DNA from: Dehalococcoidia bacterium
GTDB taxonomy: Bacteria > Chloroflexota > Dehalococcoidia > DSTF01 > JACRBR01
NCBI GenBank assembly: GCA_021731085.1
Contig: JAKFYB010000018.1
Span: 93,647-157,646 of the forward strand
DNA: 64,000 nucleotides
Direction: 5' to 3'
Both the position numbers and the translations under genes were made by a program. Shown here in pieces: positions 32,789 to 41,182 of the stretch. The notes beneath the pieces are model-generated. The model worked only from the letters and a program-made list of their open reading frames with translations, had not been told where the DNA came from and did no database searches. Position 1 is the stretch's first letter; each line of letters opens with the position of its first letter.

Positions 32789-35700
32789 CTATGTTTGCGC
32801 GGCCAACACGTGAAGCGCCTGATCGACCAACTTCCGCCAGCCTTCGCCGACGACCTCGAGGTCGATGCGGATCTGTTCGCGGCCGATGGTGATGGCGTTT
32901 GTGCGTTCGAGCTTCGCGCGGTCGGAGGGCTTGAGGCGCGCGCGGAAGTCGCCGCTGCCGCCCGAACGCAGCGCGATCATCGCGCGGCCACCCACGCCGT
33001 CCTCGCGCGCGATCGACTGCACGCCGGCGCGCTGGGCGAGCGTCCGCAACCGCACGACGTCGATGAGATTGCGGACTGCCGGCGGCGGCGCGCCAAAGCG
33101 ATCATTCAGCTCCTGTTCGAGTTCGGCCGCCGGGTCGGCGTCGTCGTCCGACGCCTCGATGTTTGCCATCCGCTGATATTGCGCGAGGCGTACGTTGAGG
33201 TCGCCGATGTAGCTCTCGGGGATGAACGCCGTGATCGGCAGATCGATGACGATCGGCGCCTGCAGTTTTGGCGGCGGTGGCGGTTCGCCGCGTGCGAGCG
33301 CCTTCAGTCCTTCGACGGCGTCTGCTAGCAGCTTCACGTACAGATCGAAGCCGACGGTGCCGATCTGCCCCGACTGCTCGCCGCCCAGCAGGTTGCCCGC
33401 GCCGCGGATCTCGAGGTCGCGCAGTGCGATCTGGAATCCCGCGCCGAGTTCCGTGGCCTCGAAGATCGTCTGCAGGCGCTTCTGCGCGACTTCTGTCAGC
33501 GACATGTGCTTCTCGTACAGCAGATATGCGTACGACCGCGCCGCTGCACGGCCGACGCGTCCGCGAAGCTGGTAGAGCTGCGCGAGTCCGAATTTGTCGG
33601 CGTGGTTGATGATGATCGTATTCACGTTCGGGATGTCCAGCCCGGACTCGATGATCGTCGTGCAGACGAGGACGTCGGCCTTTACCTCGGTGAAGTCGAG
33701 CATGACCTTTTCGAGCTGGTCTTCGTGCATCTGGCCGTGGCCGATGAGGATCGACGCCTCCGGCACGATGTCGCGCAACTTGCGTGCGGTCAGCTCGATG
33801 TTGTGCACGCGATTATGCACGAAGTACACCTGCCCGCCGCGCTCCATCTCGCGCACGATGGCCTCGCGCACCAGGTGCTCGTCGAACTCGGTGACGTAGG
33901 TCTTGATCGGCAGGCGCTCCTCCGGCGGCGTCTCGATCGTCGACATGTCGCGGATGCCGGTGAGCGCCATGTTTAGCGTACGCGGGATGGGCGTCGCGGT
34001 GAGCGTCAGCACGTCGACTTCGGAGCGCATGTGCTTGAGGCGCTCCTTGTGCGCGACGCCAAACCGCTGCTCTTCATCGATCACGATCAGGCCAAGGTTC
34101 TTGAAGGCGATGTCCTTCTGCAGCAGACGATGGGTGCCGACGACGACATCGACGTTGCCCGCTACAAGGTCGGTAGCCACCTGCCGCTGTTCCTTGTCGC
34201 TGCGAAAGCGCGAAAGCATCTCGACTCGCACGGGAAAGCCCGCGAGCCGCTGCTTGAACGTGTTGTAGTGCTGCTGGGCGAGCACAGTCGTTGGTACGAG
34301 CACGGCCACCTGTGTGCCATCGACGACGGCCTTGAACGCCGCCCGCACGGCGACCTCCGTCTTGCCGTAGCCGACGTCGCCGCACACGAGGCGGTCCATC
34401 GGGCGCACGGCCTCCATGTCGCGCTTCACGTCGCGGATGGCCGACTGTTGGTCCGCCGTCTCGACGTACGGAAACGAAGCGCCAAGCTCGGTCTCCCAGG
34501 CGCCGTCGCTCGGAAATGCGTGTCCCTTCGCGACCTCACGCGTCGCGTACAGCGCGAGAAGTTCCTTCGCGAGTTCCTGCACTGCGCGGCGGACGCGCGC
34601 CTTCGCCCGCGGCCACTCCTGCGAGCCGAGGCGCGTAAGCGACGGGCGATGCTCGCTCGGGCCGACGTAGCGTGACACGCGATCGACCTGCTCGACGGGC
34701 ACGAACAGCCGGTCACCGTCCGCATAGTGCAACTCGAGATACTCGCGCTCGCTGCCGTCGATGCCGCGCCGCACGAGGCCGACGAACTTCGCGATGCCAT
34801 GCTCGATGTGGACGACGAACTGGCCCGGTTCAAGATCGGCGAGAAACGCCTCGCGCGATGCACCTTTGCGCGGCGGGGCGCGCCGCTGCTTTGTGAAGCC
34901 GAACACTTCGGCATCGGTGAGTAGCGTAAGGCCCTTGCCGTCGTCACCAACGGACCAGCCGTGTGGCAGCGAGCCGTGCATGATCGTGAGCGCGCCGTGT
35001 CCCAGCTTGATGCCGGTGAGGGAATCCGCGAGCTTCGCGTAAACGTCGTGTTCCTCGAGCAGTTCCGAGAGCCGCCTGTCCTGCGTCGAGACGATGACGA
35101 CTTGCTGGCCAGAGCGCAGTGTTTGCGCCACTTCCTCGGCCAGCACGCGCAGGCGGCCTCCGTATGCCGTCACCGGACCGAATGCGAGGCGCACAGCCGC
35201 GTTAGCGTCCGGCGCATCCTCATCGCCGACAGCCCACCGCGCGAGGTTCAGTGGCTTGTGCGCCGTGATCGCATCGCGGAGCTCGTCCCAGACGACGTGT
35301 GGCGACGGCAGGCCGTGCGGCAGTTCGCCGCGATGTTCGAGATCGCGCCGCGCTTCGCCCGCCTGTTCGTCGCGCTCCTTTTGCACGGCCGCGATATCCG
35401 CTGGCTCATCGACGATGAGGGTCGCGCTGGTCAGATGGTCGAGCAGCGTTGCTTCGGTGAGAAACGGCACGTAGAAGTCGTCGCCGTCGAAGCGCTCGCC
35501 TTCGTGCAGAGCGCGCTGCTCTTCTTCGATCCGCTCGCGCTGTTCACCCTTGAGGTCGTGGAGTTGCAGCATCTCTGACAGCACGCGCGTCCTCGCTCGA
35601 TCATGCACGACCTCGCGCGCCGGACCGATGTGGAGTTCTTCGCGCCGGGCGGTCGAGCGCTGTGTTGCCGGATCGAACGACCGTATCGACTCGAAGTCGT

Positions 35701-36304
35701 CGCCGAACAGCTCGATGCGCAGAGGCAGCTCCTCGGAGGGCGGCCAGATGTCGATGATCCCGCCGCGCCGGGATGCCTCGCCCGGCGCCGTCACTTGCGG
35801 CTCGATGGTGTAGCCGCCGGCGTCGAACGCTCCAAGCAGCGCTGTCTGATCGATGCGACCACCCTGCTTGATCGTGATGGACGCGCGGCGCAGTTCGTCG
35901 GCGGAGATCGTGCGCTGTGCGATCGCCGCCGCGCAGGCGACGATGATCGGACGCGCGCTCTTGTCGTGCAGGCTCAGGAGAACGGCGAGCCGATCGATGA
36001 TGTCCTCAGTGTCGGGCGAGAGCCGCTCGAAAGGCAACGCGTCTCGCTCTGGGAAGTGCCTGACGCGCTGCGACTCACCGCCGAGCCAGGCCCTCAGTTC
36101 GTCCGCGAGTGCCTCTGCGTGTTGGGGCTTCGGCGTGATGATGACGACGGGCGTCTCCGCGTCGCTTGCGAGAGCGGCGATCACGGCGGCCTTTGCGCCG
36201 TCGCTGACGCCCAGCGTGAGTGGCGCTTGGCCGGACATGCGGCGGCGGAGCCGGTCGAGCCCAACCGCCTCATCGATCGCGGGCAACAGAGCCGAAAGAT
36301 CCAT
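32789..36304 (-). CDS. mfd: transcription-repair coupling factor Mfd
   Basis: Mfd releases RNA polymerase stalled at DNA damage and recruits UvrA. The 1171-residue protein is full length. N-terminal UvrB-like domains occupy about 1-340, the CarD-like polymerase-interaction domain starts at LEPGQFVVHIEHGIAKFVGL (about 500), the translocase has Walker A GDVGYGKTEVAVRAA (about 645) and the DEEQ box in VIDEEQRFGVAH (about 745), then the TRG/helicase motifs RGRVGRA (about 930) and a TRCF C-terminal domain. The ATG at 36304 is preceded by GGAGG; the frame is open 41 codons further without similarity. It lies downstream of pth on the same strand. Confidence 0.96.
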   Translation of the reverse strand: MDLSALLPAIDEAVGLDRLRRRMSGQAPLTLGVSDGAKAAVIAALASDAETPVVIITPKPQHAEALADELRAWLGGESQRVRHFPERDALPFERLSPDTEDIIDRLAVLLSLHDKSARPIIVACAAAIAQRTISADELRRASITIKQGGRIDQTALLGAFDAGGYTIEPQVTAPGEASRRGGIIDIWPPSEELPLRIELFGDDFESIRSFDPATQRSTARREELHIGPAREVVHDRARTRVLSEMLQLHDLKGEQRERIEEEQRALHEGERFDGDDFYVPFLTEATLLDHLTSATLIVDEPADIAAVQKERDEQAGEARRDLEHRGELPHGLPSPHVVWDELRDAITAHKPLNLARWAVGDEDAPDANAAVRLAFGPVTAYGGRLRVLAEEVAQTLRSGQQVVIVSTQDRRLSELLEEHDVYAKLADSLTGIKLGHGALTIMHGSLPHGWSVGDDGKGLTLLTDAEVFGFTKQRRAPPRKGASREAFLADLEPGQFVVHIEHGIAKFVGLVRRGIDGSEREYLELHYADGDRLFVPVEQVDRVSRYVGPSEHRPSLTRLGSQEWPRAKARVRRAVQELAKELLALYATREVAKGHAFPSDGAWETELGASFPYVETADQQSAIRDVKRDMEAVRPMDRLVCGDVGYGKTEVAVRAAFKAVVDGTQVAVLVPTTVLAQQHYNTFKQRLAGFPVRVEMLSRFRSDKEQRQVATDLVAGNVDVVVGTHRLLQKDIAFKNLGLIVIDEEQRFGVAHKERLKHMRSEVDVLTLTATPIPRTLNMALTGIRDMSTIETPPEERLPIKTYVTEFDEHLVREAIVREMERGGQVYFVHNRVHNIELTARKLRDIVPEASILIGHGQMHEDQLEKVMLDFTEVKADVLVCTTIIESGLDIPNVNTIIINHADKFGLAQLYQLRGRVGRAAARSYAYLLYEKHMSLTEVAQKRLQTIFEATELGAGFQIALRDLEIRGAGNLLGGEQSGQIGTVGFDLYVKLLADAVEGLKALARGEPPPPPKLQAPIVIDLPITAFIPESYIGDLNVRLAQYQRMANIEASDDDADPAAELEQELNDRFGAPPPAVRNLIDVVRLRTLAQRAGVQSIAREDGVGGRAMIALRSGGSGDFRARLKPSDRAKLERTNAITIGREQIRIDLEVVGEGWRKLVDQALHVLAAQT

Positions 36305-36333
36305 TCGCCTCCAGTCGCGCCGATAGCAGAAAC

Positions 36334-36357
36334 AGGGCCTGATCGCGTGATCAGCCC
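36334..36357. terminator. hairpin between pth and mfd
   Basis: CTGATC/GATCAG core with flanking GGG/CCC and an ACGC loop, 36 nt after the pth stop. On the minus strand TGTTTCTG follows, so it may be a leaky terminator that separates mfd expression from the upstream operon. Confidence 0.45.
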
Positions 36358-36392
36358 CTTCCACGGGTGTCAGTGTAGCGTGTTGGCGCGGT

Positions 36393-37091
36393 CTACTCTG
36401 CCGTGGTGCTCCCGCCAGTTGCCTCATCGCGGTTGTAGACGTTCATCGCTTCGTCGACGCCCTCGCGCAACGCCGCCTCTACCGCCTCGACGGCGCGATC
36501 CACCCCCGCGTCCAGAACAGCTTTCTCCTCCGGCGGCGGATCGCTCAGCACCCACGACGCGACATCGCCGGGCTCCCACGACGGCTCGCCGGCGACTACC
36601 GGGCGGCCGATCCCGACGCGAAGGCGCGGAAAGTCTTCGGACTTCAGTACGCGGATGATGTCCGACATGCCCTTCTGTCCGCCGCCGCCGCCTTTGCGAC
36701 GAATGCGCACCTTCCCGCCGGGAAGATCGAGGTGGTCGCTCACGATCAGGATCTCGCGCGGGTCGTCGAGCTTCAGCGTTTTCACGAGCGCCCACACGGC
36801 CTTGCCGCTGTCGTTGTTAAACGTGCGCGTCTTCGCGAGCGCAATCCGCTGGCCGCCAATCTCGCCTTCCGCGAGGGCGTACGTGCCAGTCTTCGCCTTG
36901 AAGTCGAGGCGGTGCTTCTTCGCGAGGCGATTCACGACCCAGAATCCGACGTTGCGCCGATTGCCCGCATAGTCCGGCCCGGGGTTACCCAGCGCGAACA
37001 CGAGACGTATCTGGTACGTGCGCTCAGGCGCGCTTTCGTCACCCTCCTCATCGTCGTGGCGTCCGAATATGCGCTTGATGATGCCCGTCAC
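36393..37091 (-). CDS. pth: peptidyl-tRNA hydrolase homologue with altered active site
   Basis: 232 residues with the bacterial Pth fold: LGNPGPDYAG (about 34-43), FNNDSGKAVW (about 91), SDHLDLPGGKVRIRRKGGGGGQKGMSDII (about 118-146) and FPRLRVGIGRP. In active enzymes LGNPG..Y..TRHN.G supplies the catalytic His; here the sequence is AGNRRNVG, so Arg46 replaces it (codon CGC). The GGHNG loop is GGQKG (Gln139, Lys140), so a second His is also lost. Asp119 and Asn93 remain. An acidic N-terminal extension (GRHDDEEGDES) is added. Either catalysis is lost, or another genomic copy serves the essential function. GTG start overlapping the upstream stop as GTGA; part of the acpS-nnr-pth group. Confidence 0.85.
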   Translation of the reverse strand: MTGIIKRIFGRHDDEEGDESAPERTYQIRLVFALGNPGPDYAGNRRNVGFWVVNRLAKKHRLDFKAKTGTYALAEGEIGGQRIALAKTRTFNNDSGKAVWALVKTLKLDDPREILIVSDHLDLPGGKVRIRRKGGGGGQKGMSDIIRVLKSEDFPRLRVGIGRPVVAGEPSWEPGDVASWVLSDPPPEEKAVLDAGVDRAVEAVEAALREGVDEAMNVYNRDEATGGSTTAE

Positions 37092-37480
37092 TTCGTGCGC
37101 CCTTTCTCGGAGAACGGCACGATCTTCTCGTCAACGCCGTCCCCAGGTTTCGGCTTGAGCGGCGAGTCCTTGAGCGGTGAGGCGCCCGTGACGTCGTGCA
37201 AGAGCTTTTGCATCGCCTCACGCGGCATCGGGTCGTCGTCGGGTGCGAACAGTTGCAGGAACCGAAGATCTGCGGCGAATTCTTCGAGTGGTGAGTCCGG
37301 GCAACGTCCTCTATCGAGAGCACGAGCGGCGGCGCGTAGGCGCACGAGCCCGGGCGCGCGAGGAGGAAGCTTCTCATTTGGATCCGAAGGCGCGAGTCTG
37401 GTCTTCAGAGCCGCGAGCGCATCCTCACCGACCGCGAGCTTGAGTTCGCGGCGAATCAGTGCGACGTACGCGGGAAGCAT
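37088..37480 (-). CDS. hypothetical protein, 130 aa
   Basis: Begins MLPAYVALIRRELKLAVG at the ATG 37480 with GAGG four bases upstream; a GTG at 37492 is an alternative. The N-terminal 100 residues are helical and include LEEFAADLRFLQLFAPDDDP; the tail is polar (GDGVDEKIVPFSEKGRTK). No family was recognised. It lies between nnr (41 nt upstream) and pth, whose GTG overlaps its stop by four bases, so it belongs to the same operon. Confidence 0.7.
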   Translation of the reverse strand: MLPAYVALIRRELKLAVGEDALAALKTRLAPSDPNEKLPPRAPGLVRLRAAARALDRGRCPDSPLEEFAADLRFLQLFAPDDDPMPREAMQKLLHDVTGASPLKDSPLKPKPGDGVDEKIVPFSEKGRTK

Positions 37481-37521
37481 GTCCTCGGTCACTGGAGGAT
37501 GATAGCGCGGGTCACTGCGAG

Positions 37522-39162
37522 TTACGGCGTCGTGTCCTGCCCCGCGTTGCCACCAAGCCCGGCCATCGCCCCGAAATCTCCGAATCCAGAGAATGGCGAG
37601 GCGACTGCGGCGGTGCGCTTGCCTTGCAGGATCGTGCGTATCGTCCGCGGGATTTGCGGCAGCAGTTCGCTCGCCAACAGGCCGCGATCCCCGAGCTCCT
37701 CGCTGAGTTCTTCGCCCGCCATCCCGTGCACATACACGCCACAAGCCGCCGCCTCGAACGGCTCCATGCCCTGCGCGAGGAGGCCGGCGATCGTGCCGGC
37801 GAGGACGTCGCCGGTACCGGCGACGGCGAGCAACGGGTTCGCGTACGGACTGATTGCGGTGCGCCCGTCTGGTGCGGCAATCACCGTGTGCGCGCCCTTC
37901 AGCACGACAATATGCCCCCACATAGCCGCGGCATCCACCGCGATCTTCAAACGATCTGCCTGTACTGCTTCAACCGTCGAGCCGAGAAGCCGCGCCATTT
38001 CGCCCGGGTGTGGCGTGAGAACAAGCCGACCCTTCGCCCGCGCGGGCCAATCCGGGAGCGTCGCGAGCGCGTTGAGAGCGTCGGCATCTACCACCGTCGC
38101 ACGTTTGAGGTCGTGCAAAAGAGCGGACATGACGACGTCTGATGTCGCCCCCGCTTGCCCTAGGCCCGGGCCGATGACGCATGTGGCGTAGTCGCCCATC
38201 GAAACGGCAAGCACCTGGACAGCGCCTGCCGCGAGGGTTCCGTCTTCGTCCGGCAATTCGATCCAGGTCGCCTCGGGCAGCGATCCAGCGAGCATTTCTC
38301 GTACGTCTTCGATTGTCGCAACGGTCACGAGACCGACGCCGGCGCGATAGCACGCTTCGGCTGTCAGTCGAGGAGCGCCGACAAATCGAAGCGATCCTCC
38401 GATCACGAGCACCTTGCCGAACGTGCCCTTGTTCGCGGATGCCGGGCGCTTCGGAAGGCGCTCGCGAATCCATGGAGTCGTCAGCAGCTCGAGCTGCAGC
38501 GCATCGAGCCCACTCTTCGGGAGCCCGATGTCGACCACTTCGATGCGCCCCGCGTGCTCCGAGCCGGGAAGCATGTACAACCCGACCTTCGCTGCCCCGA
38601 ATGTCACGGTCTGATCGGCCATCACCGCGAGGTCGTCGGCGTGCCCGGTGTCGGCATCGACGCCGGTCGGCACATCAACGGCGAACACTTTCGGGGCGCG
38701 AGGGCCGTCGGTCGATGCGCGCAGGCGGCGCAAGATCTCGGCGAGCGCTCCGTCGACGGGCCGTGCCATTCCAATGCCAAGCAGCGCATCTACGACGACC
38801 TCCGCGCCGTCGAGCGCGTCCTGCAGCCGTTCGAACCCGGGATCGTCGTCCGCGCTGAAGACGGTGATATTTCGGGCCTGCAGCTGCTCGAGGTTCGCGT
38901 CCTCGGGTCGAGCTCGAAGCAGGTACACGCACACATCCGCATCGAAGTCAACCAGATGTCGTGCGGCGACAAGCCCGTCGCCGCCGTTGTTGCCCGGCCC
39001 GACCAGCACAAGCACTCGACGGCCCGACACAACGCCAAGGCTAAGCCACACTTCCTGCGCTACGGCCAACCCGGCCTGCTCCATGAGGTCATCGAAAGAA
39101 GCGCCCGCATCAACGGCCGCCTGCTCGAGTGCGCGCATCTGGTCGGACGTCACGAGCTTCAT
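37522..39162 (-). CDS. nnr: bifunctional NAD(P)H-hydrate epimerase / ADP-dependent NAD(P)H-hydrate dehydratase
   Basis: A 546-residue fusion enzyme that repairs damaged, hydrated NAD(P)H. The N-terminal epimerase domain (YjeF_N) has VGPGNNGGDGLVAARHL near residue 50 and VDVPTGVDADTG near 145. The C-terminal ADP-dependent dehydratase (ribokinase fold) has VIGPGLGQ near 335, LTPHPGEMARLLGS near 388, VLKGAHTVIA and AVAGTGDVLAGTIAGLLAQG near 455. The ATG at 39162 overlaps the acpS stop by four bases (ATGA). Known neighbours of nnr in many bacteria include acpS, as here. Confidence 0.95.
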   Translation of the reverse strand: MKLVTSDQMRALEQAAVDAGASFDDLMEQAGLAVAQEVWLSLGVVSGRRVLVLVGPGNNGGDGLVAARHLVDFDADVCVYLLRARPEDANLEQLQARNITVFSADDDPGFERLQDALDGAEVVVDALLGIGMARPVDGALAEILRRLRASTDGPRAPKVFAVDVPTGVDADTGHADDLAVMADQTVTFGAAKVGLYMLPGSEHAGRIEVVDIGLPKSGLDALQLELLTTPWIRERLPKRPASANKGTFGKVLVIGGSLRFVGAPRLTAEACYRAGVGLVTVATIEDVREMLAGSLPEATWIELPDEDGTLAAGAVQVLAVSMGDYATCVIGPGLGQAGATSDVVMSALLHDLKRATVVDADALNALATLPDWPARAKGRLVLTPHPGEMARLLGSTVEAVQADRLKIAVDAAAMWGHIVVLKGAHTVIAAPDGRTAISPYANPLLAVAGTGDVLAGTIAGLLAQGMEPFEAAACGVYVHGMAGEELSEELGDRGLLASELLPQIPRTIRTILQGKRTAAVASPFSGFGDFGAMAGLGGNAGQDTTP

Positions 39163-39596
39163 AGGCGCCCCTGCTCCTTCAGCCACTCGACCAGCCGTGC
39201 TCGATGCTCCTCGCGGTCAACGGGGGGCGCATCAACGATGCCGACGACGGCCGCGATCGCGAGATCCCCTTCGTGCGTGAGGCTGATGTCGATGCCCCGC
39301 ATGCCGATCTTCTCACCGCGTGCCTTCGCGAGGCCATGCAGGTACACCAGCGGCTTTCCGCGCCGGTTCGGTAGCACCTCGATCTCGCGCCACGCCAAAC
39401 CGCGAGCCCCCGTACCGAGCGCCTTCATGACAGCTTCCTTCGCCGCGAACCGTGCTGCGAGCTCAGGAACCCTGCTCCGGCAAAAGGCGACCTCCTCCGG
39501 CGTGAAGACGCGCTTAAGGAAGCGCTCGGGGTGCTTCTGCAGCACCTTCTGCACGCGCGAAATCACGATTACGTCGATGCCAACAGCCATCTCCAT
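39159..39596 (-). CDS. acpS: holo-[acyl-carrier-protein] synthase
   Basis: AcpS transfers 4'-phosphopantetheine from CoA to apo-ACP. 145 residues with the two metal-binding motifs VGIDVIVISRV (Asp near residue 8) and RFAAKEAVMKALG (Glu near 60). A short C-terminal extension (VDREEHRARLVEWLKEQGRL) is beyond the usual 120-130 residues. The first ATG at 39596 lies six bases after TACAAT and lacks a Shine-Dalgarno sequence, so the operon acpS-nnr-(unknown)-pth probably starts with a leaderless transcript. Divergent from folD. Confidence 0.93.
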   Translation of the reverse strand: MEMAVGIDVIVISRVQKVLQKHPERFLKRVFTPEEVAFCRSRVPELAARFAAKEAVMKALGTGARGLAWREIEVLPNRRGKPLVYLHGLAKARGEKIGMRGIDISLTHEGDLAIAAVVGIVDAPPVDREEHRARLVEWLKEQGRL

Positions 39597-39602
39597 GCGT
39601 CG

Positions 39603-39608
39603 ATTGTA
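39603..39608 (-). promoter_or_regulatory. leaderless-type -10 box for acpS
   Basis: TACAAT on the minus strand, then CGACGC, then the acpS ATG at 39596. Confidence 0.55.
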
Positions 39609-39636
39609 CAGGCGGGAGTCTAAGTCGAAGCGCCGG

Positions 39637-39642
39637 TAGACT
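39637..39642 (+). promoter_or_regulatory. leaderless-type -10 box for folD
   Basis: TAGACT, then GCGCCC, then the folD ATG at 39649. It mirrors the acpS promoter in the same 52-nt divergent gap. Confidence 0.5.
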
Positions 39643-39648
39643 GCGCCC

Positions 39649-40578
39649 ATGACGGCCCAGATCATCGATGGCAAGGTTATCGCCGCCCAGGTTCTCGGCG
39701 AGGTGCAAGAGCGTGTGACCTCGCTGCGCGGCCGTGGCATCGAGCCCGGCCTCGTCGTCGTGCTCGTGGGCGAGGATCCCGCGTCCGTCTCCTACGTCCG
39801 CGGCAAAATGCGCGACGCCGGCGAAGTCGGCCTGCGATCGGAGACCCTCCGCCTGCCCGCTGAAACGTCGCAAGAAGACCTCCTTAGACTCGTGCACAAC
39901 CTGAACGAAGACCCTTCCTGGCACGGCGTCCTCGTCCAGTTGCCCCTCCCGCCGCACATCGACGAGCGAGCCATCATCCTCGCACTCAAGCCTGAGAAAG
40001 ACGTAGACGGACTGCATCCCGTGAACGTCGGGCGCCTGTTTCGCGGCGAACCGGGCTTCGTGTCATGCACGCCCGCCGGCGTCATCCAGATGCTTCTGCG
40101 TTCGGGATTCGATCCTGCTGGCAAACACGCCGTAGTCTGTGGCCGGTCGAACCTGGTCGGCAAGCCGCTGGTTGGCCTGTTGATGCAGAAAGCCGTCGGC
40201 GGCAACGCCACCGTGACCGTCTGCCATACCGGTACGCCCGACCTCGCAGCCCACACGCGCCAGGCGGACATCCTAATCGCCGTCATGGGCCGCCCCGGAA
40301 CGATCACCGCCGATATGGTGCGCTACGGCGCAGTCGTCATCGATGTCGGCGTGAACGCGATCCCCGACGCGTCGAAGAAGAGCGGCCAGCGCCTGGTGGG
40401 GGATGTCGACTACGCAGCCGTAGCCGAGAAGGCGGCCGCGATCACCCCCGTTCCCGGCGGCGTAGGCCCCATGACGCGCGCGATGCTGATGTGGAATACA
40501 GTGATCGCAGCTTCAGGCGGTCCTGACGGCCATATAGCTCCGGCCCATTCCGTCGGCGCAGGCCATTCACGGGGCTGA
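39649..40578 (+). CDS. folD: bifunctional methylenetetrahydrofolate dehydrogenase / methenyltetrahydrofolate cyclohydrolase
   Basis: FolD interconverts methylene-, methenyl- and formyl-tetrahydrofolate. 309 residues with SVSYVRGKMRDAGEVG (catalytic Tyr and Lys near 48-52), VQLPLPPHID (about 100), KDVDGLHPVNVGRL (about 120), GRSNLVGKPLVGLL (about 165) and TPVPGGVGPMT (about 265). A C-terminal tail of about 20 residues (GPDGHIAPAHSVGAG) is extra. The start follows TAGACT by six bases with no Shine-Dalgarno sequence. A strong bidirectional terminator lies 48 nt after the stop. Confidence 0.96.
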   Translation: MTAQIIDGKVIAAQVLGEVQERVTSLRGRGIEPGLVVVLVGEDPASVSYVRGKMRDAGEVGLRSETLRLPAETSQEDLLRLVHNLNEDPSWHGVLVQLPLPPHIDERAIILALKPEKDVDGLHPVNVGRLFRGEPGFVSCTPAGVIQMLLRSGFDPAGKHAVVCGRSNLVGKPLVGLLMQKAVGGNATVTVCHTGTPDLAAHTRQADILIAVMGRPGTITADMVRYGAVVIDVGVNAIPDASKKSGQRLVGDVDYAAVAEKAAAITPVPGGVGPMTRAMLMWNTVIAASGGPDGHIAPAHSVGAGHSRG

Positions 40579-40625
40579 CTGGCCTGTGCTCCAGCGTCAA
40601 ACTAGGCGAATGGCGGGAGACGACA

Positions 40626-40657
40626 AAGAAGCCGGACCTCCTGTGTACCGGCTTCTT
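40626..40657. terminator. bidirectional intrinsic terminator
   Basis: Stem AAGAAGCCGG / CCGGCTTCTT (10 bp) with a 12-base loop. On the minus strand it is followed by TTTGTCG; on the plus strand by CATCGTTCTTCCC. It ends folD and could also end any minus-strand RNA from 40.7-40.9 kb. Confidence 0.75.
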
Positions 40658-40700
40658 CATCGTTCTTCCCAAACTCTGACTGACCCTACTGGTGACTCTT

Positions 40701-40904
40701 CCACCCTTTCGGGTGGTCTGCAGGGAAGGGCGGTCGGCCAAACCGCCCCCGGAGTCTCGTCTTCGCTGCTGGATCCCCCGCCTTGTGCCACCAAAGCATC
40801 CAGTTCAGCAACCGATCTGACTCCAACCCGGGACCCTCCTTTTCGGTCCGCCGTCGCTGCTCCCCCGCTCCCCGCGAGTCTCCTGCATCCCTGAGCAGTC
40901 CCGG
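40701..40904 (-). ncRNA. candidate structured RNA of unknown class
   Basis: Helices seen directly: CCACCC/GGGTGG closing a GAAA loop on the minus strand (40701-40716); GGGCGGT/ACCGCCC (40728-40748); GGAGTC/GACTCC (40751-40824) enclosing CTGGAT/ATCCAG and GCT/AGC; and GTCCCGG/CCGGGAC (40828-40904) enclosing CTGCTC/GAGCAG. The helices tile about 200 nt with few gaps. The GNRA-type GAAA loop and the downstream terminator at 40626 favour the minus strand. It does not match the cores of RNase P RNA, tmRNA, SRP RNA or any riboswitch I could recall. Expression is unproven. Confidence 0.35.
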
Positions 40905-40912
40905 CCTGTGGC

Positions 40913-40930
40913 GCGAATTTCGAAATTCGC
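40913..40930. promoter_or_regulatory. 18-bp perfect palindrome
   Basis: GCGAATTTCGAAATTCGC, just beyond the candidate RNA. It could be a protein-binding site at the 5' end of that RNA. Confidence 0.45.
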
Positions 40931-41182
40931 AGCCTTATGTGTGTCTCCTATCTTGCGAACCAGTGAAAACTAATGCATGATGTCTGAGCACTGATTGCCA
41001 TAACAGGTGTAGCGGTTCGTGAAATGAAGCACATGAACATTGAAGCGTGATTTCAGTACCCTGATTGCATTTCCATGATTGACGTTGCGTGATTACCGTT
41101 ACTTGACTGTCGATACATGCATTCTACTTCCTGAAATGGCACTGTCAAGTACCTTGGACAAGAATTTCGAGGAAATTTTTCG

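Larger units (their letters stand above)
40658..41182. other. 525-nt gene-free region between folD and the double winged-helix gene
   Basis: No ORF here shows protein-like character. The left part (40701-40904) folds into consecutive helices (see the ncRNA candidate). A perfect palindrome lies at 40913-40930. The right part (40935-41182) is AT-richer and presumably contains the promoter of the gene at 41183; GAGGA lies about nine bases before its ATG. Confidence 0.6.

Noticed and set aside
37088..37921. 277-residue protein upstream of pth
   Set aside because: Most of its 5' part is the antisense/alternate frame of nnr. Only the last 130 residues lie in free space and look coding.
40701..40904. 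RNase P RNA, tmRNA, SRP RNA or ZTP riboswitch
   Set aside because: The conserved core words of these RNAs are absent on both strands, and a ZTP switch would be expected upstream, not downstream, of folD.
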